This document shows, in pieces, positions 35,628-44,651 of a DNA stretch of 64,000 nucleotides (positions are counted from its first letter, which is position 1; every line of letters begins with the position of its first letter). Below the pieces are notes generated by a model. That model was not told the DNA's origin. It made no database searches and was given only the letters and a program-made list of their open reading frames with translations. The stretch lies in the NCBI GenBank assembly GCA_001899175.1, contig MKVH01000024.1, positions 806,001 through 870,000 of the forward strand, given 5' to 3'. The position numbers and the translations under genes were made by a program. This DNA is from Candidatus Kapaibacterium thiocyanatum (GTDB lineage: Bacteria; Bacteroidota; Ignavibacteria; Kapaibacteriales; Kapaibacteriaceae).

Positions 35628-37118
35628 ATGTCATCAGCCGCAGATCATACACTCCCTGCATCCGCGATGCCGTCGGCCGGTTTCGGCGGACAGAAGCATC
35701 CGGGTTCGCAATGGATGCTGCGTCCGCGTTCGTTGCAGCTCGCCTTCGACGTCCTGGCGGTGATCTTCAGCCTGTTCGCCTTCCTTCTCCTGCGTGAAGT
35801 CTTCGAGCCGGGTTTCCGGCGTTACGACCTGGAGATGAAGATGCTTGCCATGCTGCTCTCCATCGCATACTGGGTCGTCATGTTCTGGTCGGGTGGGTTG
35901 TACAAGGACTACTACATACGCTCGCCCTTTGAGGAATTCTTCGTCGTGCTGAAGCAGACGCTCGCAGGCGTGGCCGTGCTCTTCTTCCTGATCTTCATCG
36001 ATTCGGGCGAACAGTTCAAGAGCAATCCGCGCTTCACGATCCTGCTCTACTGGATCGTCCTGTTCCTCTCGGCCTGCATCGGCCGCCTGTCGGCGCGCCA
36101 GTTGCAGCGATACCTGAGGGAGCATGGCATCGTCAGGGTGCCGACGGTGCTCGTGGGCACGATTCCACGACTGCGCTCCCTGCTGGAAGATCTCCACAAG
36201 GAAAAGGCCTGGGGCTACGACGTCCTGGGCGTCGTTCCCGTTCGCGACGAACAGCACGGCGATGGTCTCGTGCACCAGGGACAGCCCGTGCGGACGCTCG
36301 GCAGCATGACGGATCTCTCCGTCGTCCTGCGCCAGGCACGTCCGCGTGAAGTCCTGATCTCGATGGAGCAGCCCGACCACAACGAACTGCTGGAAGTCAC
36401 GGCACAGTGTGCCGACGAGGATTGCACGGTGAAGATCGTGCCCGACCTGTACGAGATATTCAGTGGTCAGGCGCGGACGCAGCAGATCTATGGCGCGCCG
36501 CTGATCGAGGTCAGTCCGGACCTCATGCAGCCCTGGGAAGAGTTCGCGAAACGCACGCTGGACATCGTGCTGAGCCTGCTCGTCCTCGTCGCGGGCATGC
36601 CCGTATGGCTGCTCGTGGCATTGCTCGTGAAACTTACGTCGCACGGACCGGTCTTTTTCCTCCAGGACCGGGTCGGACGCCACGGACACCACTTCAAGAT
36701 GTTCAAGTTCAGGTCGATGGTGACGGATACCGGCAGGCAGCCGTCATGGACTGCGAAGAACGATCCGCGCGTGACACCGGTGGGACGATTCATCCGCAAG
36801 ACGCACCTCGACGAGATTCCGCAGATGTGGAACGTGCTCAAGGGTGAGATGAGCCTGGTCGGGCCCCGACCCGAGCAGCCGTTCTACGTCGAGAAATGGT
36901 CGACCATTCTGCCGTATTATCGGCGTCGCCTGAAGGTGCGTCCGGGGATCACGGGATGGTGGCAGGTCAAGGCCAAGTCCAATCCCGAGTCCGTGGAGGA
37001 AATCCAGCAGCGTCTGCGGTACGACTTCTTCTACATCGAGAACATGTCGTTCAAACTCGACCTCGAAATTCTGGTTCGAACCGTATTTGTCATGATCAAA
37101 GGACACGGCAGGGCGTGA
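35628..37118 (+). CDS. Polyprenyl-phosphate hexose-1-phosphate transferase (WbaP/WcaJ-like)
   Basis: A 496-residue polyprenyl phosphoglycosyltransferase that starts the repeat unit by placing a sugar-1-phosphate on undecaprenyl phosphate. It has four N-terminal helices (about 35-160), a CoA-binding-like Rossmann region (about 165-290) and a C-terminal catalytic PGT domain (about 300-496) with KRTLDIVLSLLVLVAGMPVW, FKMFKFRSMV, the Asp-Glu dyad in HLDEIPQMWNVLKGEMSL, and VGPRP. All catalytic landmarks are intact. It sits just before the DPM1-like glycosyltransferase, overlapping by four bases. Confidence 0.93.
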   Translation: MSSAADHTLPASAMPSAGFGGQKHPGSQWMLRPRSLQLAFDVLAVIFSLFAFLLLREVFEPGFRRYDLEMKMLAMLLSIAYWVVMFWSGGLYKDYYIRSPFEEFFVVLKQTLAGVAVLFFLIFIDSGEQFKSNPRFTILLYWIVLFLSACIGRLSARQLQRYLREHGIVRVPTVLVGTIPRLRSLLEDLHKEKAWGYDVLGVVPVRDEQHGDGLVHQGQPVRTLGSMTDLSVVLRQARPREVLISMEQPDHNELLEVTAQCADEDCTVKIVPDLYEIFSGQARTQQIYGAPLIEVSPDLMQPWEEFAKRTLDIVLSLLVLVAGMPVWLLVALLVKLTSHGPVFFLQDRVGRHGHHFKMFKFRSMVTDTGRQPSWTAKNDPRVTPVGRFIRKTHLDEIPQMWNVLKGEMSLVGPRPEQPFYVEKWSTILPYYRRRLKVRPGITGWWQVKAKSNPESVEEIQQRLRYDFFYIENMSFKLDLEILVRTVFVMIKGHGRA

Positions 37119-37834
37119 AGAGTATCGTTTGCATACCGACCTACAACGAATACGACAACATCGGACGCATGATCGATGCCGTCCACGACGTGGTTCCCGC
37201 TACGCATATCCTCGTCATCGACGACGGATCGCCGGATGGAACGGCTGCGCTCGTGAAAGGCCGTATGGCTACCGACGTGCATCTTCACATCATCGAACGT
37301 GCAGGCAAGATGGGGCTCGGCACGGCCTATTGCGCCGGCTTCGCATGGGCCATCGAGCAGGGCTTCGACGTCGTGATGCAGATGGATGCGGATTTCTCCC
37401 ACGATCCGAAGGATCTTCTCCGGTTGCTCGAAGCCATCGAAGAGAACGACCTCGTGATCGGCTCCCGGTACAAGGCCGGCGTGAACGTCATCAACTGGCC
37501 CATGAGCCGCCTGTTGCTCAGTTACTTTGCCAATCTCTACACGCGCATCATCACCCGCATGCCCATCGCCGACGCGACCGGCGGATTCAAGTGCTACCGG
37601 GTGAACGTGCTGATGAACATCGACCTGAAGCGCATCCGGTCCAATGGCTATGCTTTCCAGATAGAAATGAACTACCGGGCCTGGCGGTTGGGGGCACGCA
37701 TCCTGGAGCTTCCCATCGTCTTCACGGACCGCGTCAGCGGTGTTTCCAAGATGAGCAAGAACATCATCTTCGAGGCGGCCTACCTCGTCTGGAAGCTGAA
37801 GCTCACCACCATCCTGACCTTCGGGAAGCGGTAA
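37115..37834 (+). CDS. Polyprenol monophosphomannose synthase-like glycosyltransferase (GT2)
   Basis: A 239-residue soluble GT2 protein similar to dolichyl-phosphate mannose synthases. The GTG at 37115 (VKSIVCIPTYNEYDNIGRMI) overlaps the PGT stop. Motifs: VIDDGSPDGTAALV, MQMDADFSHDPKDL (DxD metal site), GSRYKAGV, and TGGFKCYR. It lacks the C-terminal membrane helices of two-domain members. It would load a hexose onto a polyprenyl phosphate from a GDP- or UDP-sugar. The donor is not certain. Confidence 0.9.
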   Translation: MKSIVCIPTYNEYDNIGRMIDAVHDVVPATHILVIDDGSPDGTAALVKGRMATDVHLHIIERAGKMGLGTAYCAGFAWAIEQGFDVVMQMDADFSHDPKDLLRLLEAIEENDLVIGSRYKAGVNVINWPMSRLLLSYFANLYTRIITRMPIADATGGFKCYRVNVLMNIDLKRIRSNGYAFQIEMNYRAWRLGARILELPIVFTDRVSGVSKMSKNIIFEAAYLVWKLKLTTILTFGKR

Positions 37835-37837
37835 GCG

Positions 37838-39793
37838 ATGGAGCGCCCGGACGTCAGTGTCCTGATCGTCAATTACAACGTCAAGGACTACCTCCTGCAG
37901 TGCCTGCGCTCCATCGAGCAACGCACAGCGGGAGTGGACGTCGAAGTCGTCGTCGTCGATAACTGTTCGGACGACAACTCGGTCGCCGAACTGGAGCCCC
38001 TGTTCCCGTGGGTGACGTGGATACCGCTGGACCGGAACGTCGGCTTCGGTCGTGGCAACAACGCCGGACTGGACCGTTGCAGCGGGCGGTACGTGCTCTT
38101 CCTCAATCCGGATACCATCATCGCACAGGACACGCTGAACGTCATGGTGCGATACATGGACGATCATGCCGACGTCGGCATGGCCGGATGCAAGGTCCTG
38201 AATCCCGACGGTACCTTCCAGCTCGCATGCAGGCGCGGATTCCCGACGCCCTGGGCCTCGTTCTGCAAGCTCTTCGGGCTCCAGTCACTGTTCCCGAATT
38301 CACCGCTCTTCGCACAGTACAACCAGACGTTCCGCAGCGTGGACGAAACCTACGAGATCGATGCGCTGATCGGCGCCTTCATGATCGGCCGTACGGACGA
38401 TGTGCGGGCTCTCGGTGGATTCGATCCCGACTTCTTCATGTACGGCGAGGATCTCGATCTGTGCTATCGCGTGCAGAAGACCGGACGGAAGATCATGTAC
38501 GTGCACGAGACCAGCATCGTCCATTTCAAGGGCGAGAGCACCAAGCGAAGCTCGATGAACGAGGTACAGGTCTTCTACCAGGCCATGCGGATCTTCGCGA
38601 AGAAGCATTTCGGCGGTTCGCCGCTGTTCCTCCTGTTCCTGCGGATGGGGATCGTCCTTCGTGCCGGCCTCGAACGTGTGCTACGCCGAAAGAGGGAACT
38701 CGTCATCGCCTTCTTCGATCTGCTCGCCATCAACGGTGCGCTGATGGCCGCCACGACCATACGGTTCGACGGTCCGTTCGGATTTCCCGACTATGCCTAT
38801 CCCACCGTCTTCCTCGTCATCTCCGTCGTCATGCTCTGCTCGATGGTGGCGGTAGGAGAATACGTCGAGCACAGGCCGACGGTACGGCGCAGCATCGTCG
38901 GACTGCTCGTGACCTTCTTCATGCTGTCGTCGCTCACCTACTTCTTCAAGCAGTTCGCCTTCAGCCGCGGCGTCCTCCTCATGACCATCGGATTCTCGGT
39001 CATTCTTTTCGCCATCATCCGGGGGGCTGCGGCCGTCGCCGAGGCAATGGTGGGCGGACGCAAGATCCGGCGCATCGTGCTGGTTGGACTGAACGAACGC
39101 ACGGAACGGATCGTCCAGGCCCTGCACGGTGCGGAGCACCGCAATGCGGACATCGTGGGTATCGCCGCGCATGGAGCATATACGGGCGATACCTTCGTCG
39201 GATATCCCGTGCTCGGTACCACGGATTACCTCGCCAAACTCGTCGCCATGCACGGCATCACGGAAGTGATCATGACGGACAGGAACGTGGGTCAGGCCGA
39301 AATCATGCGCCTCATGGCCGCCTGTTCGGCGGACAGGGTCCGGTTCCACATGGCGGCCGACTACGACGAAATCGTGACGGCGAGGATCATCAACGAAGTA
39401 GCGGGTATCGAGCCCACCGTGAAGGTTTCCCCGCTCACCACGTTCCGCAACAGGACCGTGAAACGGGTGGTGGACATCGTGGCCGCCATTTTCGTTTTGT
39501 TGCTACACTTGCCCGGATTAATTTTGGGTTTGGCCTCCACTCGTACTAGGAAGAACGTCAGCCAGTGGAGCATGGTCCTCAGGGGAACATACAGCGTGGT
39601 AGGACTGTATGCCGACGGCATACAGCGTAATGTAGGGAAGGAAGGAATCACCGGGCTTGTTCATATCAGCACGCCGGCCGCATTGTCGCCGTCTGCTATC
39701 GAACAACTGAACGATTTTTACGTGGAGCAGTACTCGATCGCTCTCGACATTGAAATCTTGTTGAAACACCTTTTACGACGCATTCGTGGCTAG
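37838..39793 (+). CDS. Fusion of a family 2 glycosyltransferase and a degenerate PGT-like membrane module
   Basis: A 651-residue protein. Residues about 1-270 are a complete rhamnosyltransferase-like GT2: [29 protein letters not shown] (DxD), [20 protein letters not shown] and [14 protein letters not shown]. Residues about 290-410 give four membrane helices, about 420-540 a CoA-binding-3-like Rossmann region ([32 protein letters not shown]), and the last 100 a shortened PGT-like tail ([21 protein letters not shown], then [15 protein letters not shown]). The tail lacks FKFRSM and the catalytic Asp-Glu. It ends the polysaccharide locus and overlaps accA by eight bases. Confidence 0.85.
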   Translation: MERPDVSVLIVNYNVKDYLLQCLRSIEQRTAGVDVEVVVVDNCSDDNSVAELEPLFPWVTWIPLDRNVGFGRGNNAGLDRCSGRYVLFLNPDTIIAQDTLNVMVRYMDDHADVGMAGCKVLNPDGTFQLACRRGFPTPWASFCKLFGLQSLFPNSPLFAQYNQTFRSVDETYEIDALIGAFMIGRTDDVRALGGFDPDFFMYGEDLDLCYRVQKTGRKIMYVHETSIVHFKGESTKRSSMNEVQVFYQAMRIFAKKHFGGSPLFLLFLRMGIVLRAGLERVLRRKRELVIAFFDLLAINGALMAATTIRFDGPFGFPDYAYPTVFLVISVVMLCSMVAVGEYVEHRPTVRRSIVGLLVTFFMLSSLTYFFKQFAFSRGVLLMTIGFSVILFAIIRGAAAVAEAMVGGRKIRRIVLVGLNERTERIVQALHGAEHRNADIVGIAAHGAYTGDTFVGYPVLGTTDYLAKLVAMHGITEVIMTDRNVGQAEIMRLMAACSADRVRFHMAADYDEIVTARIINEVAGIEPTVKVSPLTTFRNRTVKRVVDIVAAIFVLLLHLPGLILGLASTRTRKNVSQWSMVLRGTYSVVGLYADGIQRNVGKEGITGLVHISTPAALSPSAIEQLNDFYVEQYSIALDIEILLKHLLRRIRG

Positions 39794-40739
39794 CAACATC
39801 ACGCTTGATTTTGAAAAACCGATCGTAGAGCTGGAAAAGAAGATCGCCGAGATGAGAGCGCTGGCGGACACGCTCGACATTCAACCGCAGATCGAAGAGC
39901 TCGAACATCAGGTAGAAGAATTACGGGCAACCATCTACCGTAACCTTACGCGATGGCAGCGCGTGCAGATCGCGCGTCATCCGGATCGTCCGTATTCGCT
40001 GGACTACTTCACGCACTGCTTCGAGGACTTCGTCGAGCTGCATGGCGACAGGTCCTATCGTGACGATCCTGCCATCGTCGGCGGCCTGGCGTCGCTGAAC
40101 GGGCGCAGGGTGATGGTCGTGGGCCATCAGAAGGGACGCGATACGAAGTCGAATCTCTACCGGAACTTCGGCATGCCGAATCCGGAAGGATATCGCAAGG
40201 CATACCGCCTCTTCGCCATGGCGGAGAAGTTCGGTCTGCCCGTCATCTGCTTCCTCGACACGCAGGGGGCGTTTCCCGGTCTCGAAGCCGAGGAACGTGG
40301 CCAGGCCGAAGCCATCGCACGGAACCTGCTGCAGATGTCGAGCCTGCGCACGCCCATCCTCATCGTCATCATCGGCGAGGGGGCGAGCGGGGGAGCGCTC
40401 GGAATCGGTATCGGAGACCGCATTCTCATGCTCGAGAATGCATGGTATTCCGTCATCGCACCCGAAAGCTGCTCCAGCATCCTGTGGCGTAGCTGGGAAT
40501 ACAAGGAACAGGCCGCCGAGGCGCTGAAGCTCGGTGCCGCCGATCTCGAGGAGCAGGGCATTATCGATCGTATCATACCGGAGCCGGTTGGAGGCGCACA
40601 CCGCGATCCGGAACGGATATTCACAACGGTACAATCTGCGCTCGTCGAAGAATTGAATACGCTCGTGGGCCTTTCAGTGGATGAGCTGGTCACCCGTCGC
40701 CGTGAGAAATTCTACGGCATGGGTGTGTTTACGGAATAG
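39786..40739 (+). CDS. accA: Acetyl-CoA carboxylase carboxyltransferase subunit alpha
   Basis: A 317-residue crotonase-superfamily subunit that, with AccD, transfers the carboxyl group from carboxybiotin to acetyl-CoA to make malonyl-CoA. Landmarks: N-terminal coiled region [70 protein letters not shown], and [17 protein letters not shown]. Length and motifs are normal. The GTG start (39786) overlaps the upstream glycosyltransferase stop by eight bases, so at least part of accA translation is linked to the polysaccharide operon. Confidence 0.96.
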   Translation: MASNITLDFEKPIVELEKKIAEMRALADTLDIQPQIEELEHQVEELRATIYRNLTRWQRVQIARHPDRPYSLDYFTHCFEDFVELHGDRSYRDDPAIVGGLASLNGRRVMVVGHQKGRDTKSNLYRNFGMPNPEGYRKAYRLFAMAEKFGLPVICFLDTQGAFPGLEAEERGQAEAIARNLLQMSSLRTPILIVIIGEGASGGALGIGIGDRILMLENAWYSVIAPESCSSILWRSWEYKEQAAEALKLGAADLEEQGIIDRIIPEPVGGAHRDPERIFTTVQSALVEELNTLVGLSVDELVTRRREKFYGMGVFTE

Positions 40740-40769
40740 TGAGAACGAAACGTCATTTGTAACGAGTCA

Positions 40770-42710
40770 ATGGTCACCACCATGCAACAGAACGACGACC
40801 AACGTGGTCGGAACAGACGTGACGAACCTTCGGGTTCGGACAAGGGGAACTCCTCGTCATGGAACGAGGATGGATTCGAGGACGACGATAGCCAGTTGAA
40901 GTTCTTCGGTCCGGGCGCACGCCGTGGCGGCGGAGGTGGAGGACAGCAGCGCGAGCAGGGCGGTGGCTACGGTAATCGTCAGGGCGGCGGTAACTATGGC
41001 AATCGCCAGGGCGGCGGCAATTACGGCAATCGCCAGGGTGGCGGCGGCGGTAACTATGGCAATCGCCAGGAGGGTGGTGGCTACGGGGACCGTCAGGGTG
41101 GCGGTAACTACGGCAACCGTCAGGGCGGTGGTGGTGGCAACTACGGGGACCGTCAGGGTGGCGGCTATCGCGATCGCAACGACGGCAGTCGTCAGGGCGG
41201 TGGTGGTGGCAACTACGGAGACCGTCAGGGTGGTGGCTACCGCGATCGCAACGACGGCAATCGTCAGGGCGGTGGTGGTAACTACGGAGACCGCCAGGGC
41301 GGTGGTTACCGCGAGCGTAACGACAATTATGGCAATCGTCAGGGCGGTGGTGGCAACTACGGGGACCGTCAGGGTGGCGGCTATCGCGATCGCAACGACG
41401 GCAATCGTCAGGGTGGCGGAGACCGTCAAGGTGGTGGCTATCGCGACCGTCAGAGTGGCGGTGGCTACGGAGATCGTCAGGGCGGTGGAGATCGTCAGGG
41501 CGGTGGAGATCGTCAGGGTGGCGGTGGCTACCGCGATCGTCAGGGCGGTGGCAGCTATGGGGATCGTCAAGGTGGCGGTGGCTATCGCGATCGCCAGGGC
41601 AGCGGAGATCGCCAGCAGGGGAACGACAGATTCCAGCGTGGATCGGGTGATGCACGTGGTGGAGGAGACCGCGGACCGCGTCAAGGCGGTGGTGGCGGTC
41701 GTTTCCAGCGTGACGACAGGGGTGGACAACAGCAGCGGACATTCCGCTCACGCGGAGATCGTTCGCAACAGCGGGACGATCGCAGGGATGACAACAATCC
41801 CGATGCACCGCGCCGCTTCGATCCCAACCGCCAGCAGCGTCCGTACGGGGATCAGGGAGGTCGGCGCGAGGGTGGTCAGGGCCGCGATCGTCGTCCTGCA
41901 CCCGTCATCCGCAAGGTACCGGGCACGACGCTCCTCAAATCGCTCGTATCCTACCAGTGGGGATCCCGTGCACTCGCACTGCAGGCCATCCAGGCGGGCC
42001 GCATCGGCATCAACGACGAAGTGAACAATCAGCCGAATACGTACGTCAAGCTCGATCGCGATACGATCAGCGTGGACGGTCGCGTTCTGCAACGCAAGAC
42101 GGTCAAGCCGATCTACGTCGTCTTCAACAAGCCGCACGGACTCATCGGCTCCAAGGAAGAGTATCGAAGGACGCTCTACAGCTTCCTCAGCAACAAACGC
42201 GGATGGTTCATTCCGAACGGCGTACTCCCCAAGAGCTCGTCCGGCATCGTCATCGTGACGAACGATCCCGAACACCGGAACCTGCGCAGGTCGAAGCTGG
42301 CCGGACTGTCCCGCGACATGCTGTTCAAGGTCCATCGCCAGGTGAAGAAGACGGAACTCACCAAGATCGAGAAGAAGCTGCGCGAACTATGGCTGGATGT
42401 CGACGCCGATACGAAGGTCACGCTCCACCAGAAGAATGCGCGCAACTGCTGGATCAAGGTGGCGATGCGCCGTGGCCGTATCACGGACGTGACGAAGGTG
42501 CTGAAGGACGTCGGACTGGAAGTCCTGTCAATGGAACGTCAGCGCGTCGGCCCGTTCTCGACGGAAGCGCTCAAGCCGGGCGCATGGCATCGCCTCACGG
42601 ACGAAGAAGTGGTGGCTCTGGACGAGTTGACGAAGTCAGGTACCAAGGAAGACAGCGTATCGCTCGCGTCGATCTGGCAGCAGGTGTCGGCCAGGATCTT
42701 CAAGGCCTGA
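40770..42710 (+). CDS. RsuA/RluB-type pseudouridine-synthase-like protein with Gly/Arg-rich repeat tail and missing catalytic Asp
   Basis: 646 residues in three parts. About 50-375 is low-complexity sequence made of RQGGG, NYGNRQGGG and YRDRNDG units, like an RNA-binding RGG tail. About 385-435 is an S4-like domain (LLKSLVSYQWGSRALALQAI, then the RIGINDEV turn). About 440-620 resembles the RsuA/RluB catalytic domain (VVFNKPHGLIGS, VIVTND, VAMRRGRITDVTKVLKDVGL). At the catalytic GRLD motif it reads GVLPKSSSG, so the essential Asp is Pro (residue 487). It may bind RNA or ribosomes without isomerising uridine. A strong terminator follows. ATG at 40782 is an alternative start. Confidence 0.83.
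   Translation: MVTTMQQNDDQRGRNRRDEPSGSDKGNSSSWNEDGFEDDDSQLKFFGPGARRGGGGGGQQREQGGGYGNRQGGGNYGNRQGGGNYGNRQGGGGGNYGNRQEGGGYGDRQGGGNYGNRQGGGGGNYGDRQGGGYRDRNDGSRQGGGGGNYGDRQGGGYRDRNDGNRQGGGGNYGDRQGGGYRERNDNYGNRQGGGGNYGDRQGGGYRDRNDGNRQGGGDRQGGGYRDRQSGGGYGDRQGGGDRQGGGDRQGGGGYRDRQGGGSYGDRQGGGGYRDRQGSGDRQQGNDRFQRGSGDARGGGDRGPRQGGGGGRFQRDDRGGQQQRTFRSRGDRSQQRDDRRDDNNPDAPRRFDPNRQQRPYGDQGGRREGGQGRDRRPAPVIRKVPGTTLLKSLVSYQWGSRALALQAIQAGRIGINDEVNNQPNTYVKLDRDTISVDGRVLQRKTVKPIYVVFNKPHGLIGSKEEYRRTLYSFLSNKRGWFIPNGVLPKSSSGIVIVTNDPEHRNLRRSKLAGLSRDMLFKVHRQVKKTELTKIEKKLRELWLDVDADTKVTLHQKNARNCWIKVAMRRGRITDVTKVLKDVGLEVLSMERQRVGPFSTEALKPGAWHRLTDEEVVALDELTKSGTKEDSVSLASIWQQVSARIFKA
40960..41640 (+). repeat. Degenerate tandem repeats encoding a Gly/Arg/Asn-rich tail
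   Basis: The DNA consists of imperfect units of about 27-60 bases containing CGTCAGGGCGG or CGTCAGGGTGG followed by TAACTATGG, CTACGG or CTATCGCGATCGCAA. They keep reading frame, so the protein is a run of RQGGG(N)YGN/YRDRNDG modules. Third-base variation between units suggests selection on the protein rather than recent copying. Because of the GC-rich repetition, two other frames also stay open across the region. Confidence 0.85.
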
Positions 42711-42734
42711 CGCACGATCATCGACGAACGAATG

Positions 42735-42768
42735 AAGGAGACTGTCGCTGTGCGGCAGTCTCCTTTTT
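42735..42768 (+). terminator. Rho-independent terminator after the pseudouridine-synthase-like gene
   Basis: A perfect 10-base stem (AAGGAGACTG with CAGTCTCCTT) around an 11-base loop runs into a TTTTT tract at 42764-42768. It lies 24 bases downstream of the stop and ends the plus-strand unit before the convergent ABC transporter. Confidence 0.85.
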
Positions 42769-42819
42769 CATTGTCATGCACATGATTCGTTCCATGCGGG
42801 ACGGGTTCTTCACCTGTCC

Positions 42820-44610
42820 TCAGTTCTGGCGGGTCGGCGTCGTACTCGACGTGTTGTCGAACTGCAGGGCATAGAGCTTCGCATAGAGGCCGCCGAGGGC
42901 GAGCAGCTCCTGGTGTGTTCCCTGTTCGGCGACTTCGCCGTGATGCATGACGACGATACGGTCAGCTCGCTGGATGGTGCTGAGACGGTGAGCGATGACG
43001 ATTGATGTCCGCCCTTCGAGCATCGTCGAGATCGAGCGTTCGATCAGTTGTTCCGTTTCCGTATCGATGCTGGATGTGGCTTCGTCGAGGATCAGGATGT
43101 CGGGATCCGTCGCGAGGGCACGGCAGAAGGAGATGAGTTGCTTCTGTCCGACGCTGAGGACGGCTCCGCGCTCGCGGACGTTCGTTTCCATACCCGAGGG
43201 CAGGCGATTGATGAAGTCCCATGCGCCGAGTGCCTTCGCAGCTTCGACGACCTTCTCGTCGGAGATGTCGGGACGTCCCAGCGAGATGTTGTCCTCGATG
43301 CTTCGTGAGAACAGGAAGACGTCCTGCAGCACGACGGCGATGTGGGCACGAAGCGAGTGCTGGTCGATGGAGCGTATCGTCTGCCCATCGAGCATGATGT
43401 CGCCTTGCTGGAATTCGTAGAACCGGCACAACAGGTTGATGATCGAACTCTTGCCTGCACCCGTGGCGCCGACGATAGCGACGGTCTCGCCCTTGCCGAC
43501 GGAGAAGCTCACGCCCTTCAACACCGGCGTCTTGCCGTCATAGGCGAAGTGGACGTCCTGGAAGCGGATGCCTGACTGCAGTCCGTTGAACGGCACGGCA
43601 TTCGGCGTATCCTTCACCTTCATGTCCGTATCGAGCAGGTCGAAGATGCGTTCCGAGGCGACGACCGAGCTCTGCAGCGTGTTGTACTTTTCCGTGAGAT
43701 CGCGGACCGGCCGGAAGAACATTTCCGTGAACTGCGTGAAGGCGATCAGGATGCCGATCGTCATCTCTCCACTCAGGATGTTGCCGAAGGCATACCACAC
43801 GATGATGGAGAGGGATACCGCACTCAGGAGTTCGACGACGGGGAAGAAGACGGCATAGTAGAGGATGGAACGATCCTGATATTCCCGGTGCTCGCGGTTG
43901 ATCGCACCGAACTCGTCCGTCATCCTGCGTTCCTGGCGGAAGAGCTGGACGATGCTGATACCCGTCACGAACTCGTTCATGAAGGCGTTCATGCGTGCCA
44001 CCTGGCGTCGGATCAGGTTGTAGACCCGCCGTACCTTGGCCCGGAAGATGAAGGAGGCGATGAGCAGGAAGGGGAGGACGATGATCGTCAGCAGCGTCAG
44101 CTTCCATGACGTCTGCGCCATGAAGTACAGGATCCACACGATGACCATGATGTCGGAGATCATCATGACCACGCCGGACGAGAACAGTTCGTTGAGCACT
44201 TCCACATCGCTCGTCACCCTCGTCACGATGCGCCCTACGGGCGTCGTATCGTAGTATCGGAGAGCCAGCGACTGGACGTGACGATAGAGCGTGTTCCTGA
44301 TGTCGAGCAGGACGCGCTGTCCCACCCACGTCATGAGGAGCGACAGGGCATACTGCATCAGGCCCTGGAGCAGGAGGAAGCCTACGATCAGCACAACGAA
44401 GAACATCAGGCCGGACATGTCGTTCTTGGCGATGTGTTCGTCGATGGCGATGCGTGTGAGGTAGGGTCTGAGCGGACCGAGAGCGGATGCCGTGAGCGTC
44501 AGGATGATGGCGCAGACGATATGCAGCCGATAGGGGCGCAGGAAGCGGAGCAGTCTCCGCAGAAGCCGGTAGTCGACTTTTTTCGGTTTGTCGTCTTGCT
44601 CTTGTGTCAT
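42820..44610 (-). CDS. ABC-type exporter, fused permease and ATPase (MsbA/MDR-like)
   Basis: A 596-residue half-transporter working as a dimer. Six membrane helices occupy about 25-330, with the exporter coupling segment LRYYDTTPVGRIVTRVTSDV. The nucleotide-binding domain (about 345-585) has the Walker A IVGATGAGKSSI, the Q-loop VVLQDVFLF, a signature LSVGQKQLIS (a variant of LSGGQ), the Walker B DILILDEATSSID and the H-loop VIAHRLST. Substrate (lipid or drug) is not deducible. The ATG at 44610 is chosen; a TTG three codons earlier extends the frame. It is divergent from a beta-CASP gene 41 bases away. Confidence 0.93.
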   Translation of the reverse strand: MTQEQDDKPKKVDYRLLRRLLRFLRPYRLHIVCAIILTLTASALGPLRPYLTRIAIDEHIAKNDMSGLMFFVVLIVGFLLLQGLMQYALSLLMTWVGQRVLLDIRNTLYRHVQSLALRYYDTTPVGRIVTRVTSDVEVLNELFSSGVVMMISDIMVIVWILYFMAQTSWKLTLLTIIVLPFLLIASFIFRAKVRRVYNLIRRQVARMNAFMNEFVTGISIVQLFRQERRMTDEFGAINREHREYQDRSILYYAVFFPVVELLSAVSLSIIVWYAFGNILSGEMTIGILIAFTQFTEMFFRPVRDLTEKYNTLQSSVVASERIFDLLDTDMKVKDTPNAVPFNGLQSGIRFQDVHFAYDGKTPVLKGVSFSVGKGETVAIVGATGAGKSSIINLLCRFYEFQQGDIMLDGQTIRSIDQHSLRAHIAVVLQDVFLFSRSIEDNISLGRPDISDEKVVEAAKALGAWDFINRLPSGMETNVRERGAVLSVGQKQLISFCRALATDPDILILDEATSSIDTETEQLIERSISTMLEGRTSIVIAHRLSTIQRADRIVVMHHGEVAEQGTHQELLALGGLYAKLYALQFDNTSSTTPTRQN

Positions 44611-44639
44611 GACACGCAAATTACCAAATATGCAACCCG

Positions 44640-44647
44640 TATCTTCG
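44640..44647 (+). promoter_or_regulatory. -7-like element four bases before the beta-CASP gene (possible leaderless mRNA)
   Basis: TATCTTCG differs from TAnnTTTG at one position and is followed by four bases and the ATG at 44652. The 41-base gap to the divergent ABC gene leaves little room for any other promoter. Confidence 0.42.
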
Positions 44648-44651
44648 CGCT

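Noticed and set aside
40960-41640. CRISPR-like repetition
   Set aside because: Units are contiguous, imperfect and in frame with no unique spacers; this is a protein-coding low-complexity tract.
40774-41901. 375-codon minus-strand frame and a 366-codon alternative plus frame across the Gly-rich repeats
   Set aside because: Both are by-products of the GC-rich in-frame repeats; their products are monotonous (Arg/His/Asp or Val/Ala/Thr runs) and the true frame continues into the S4/pseudouridine-synthase-like domains.
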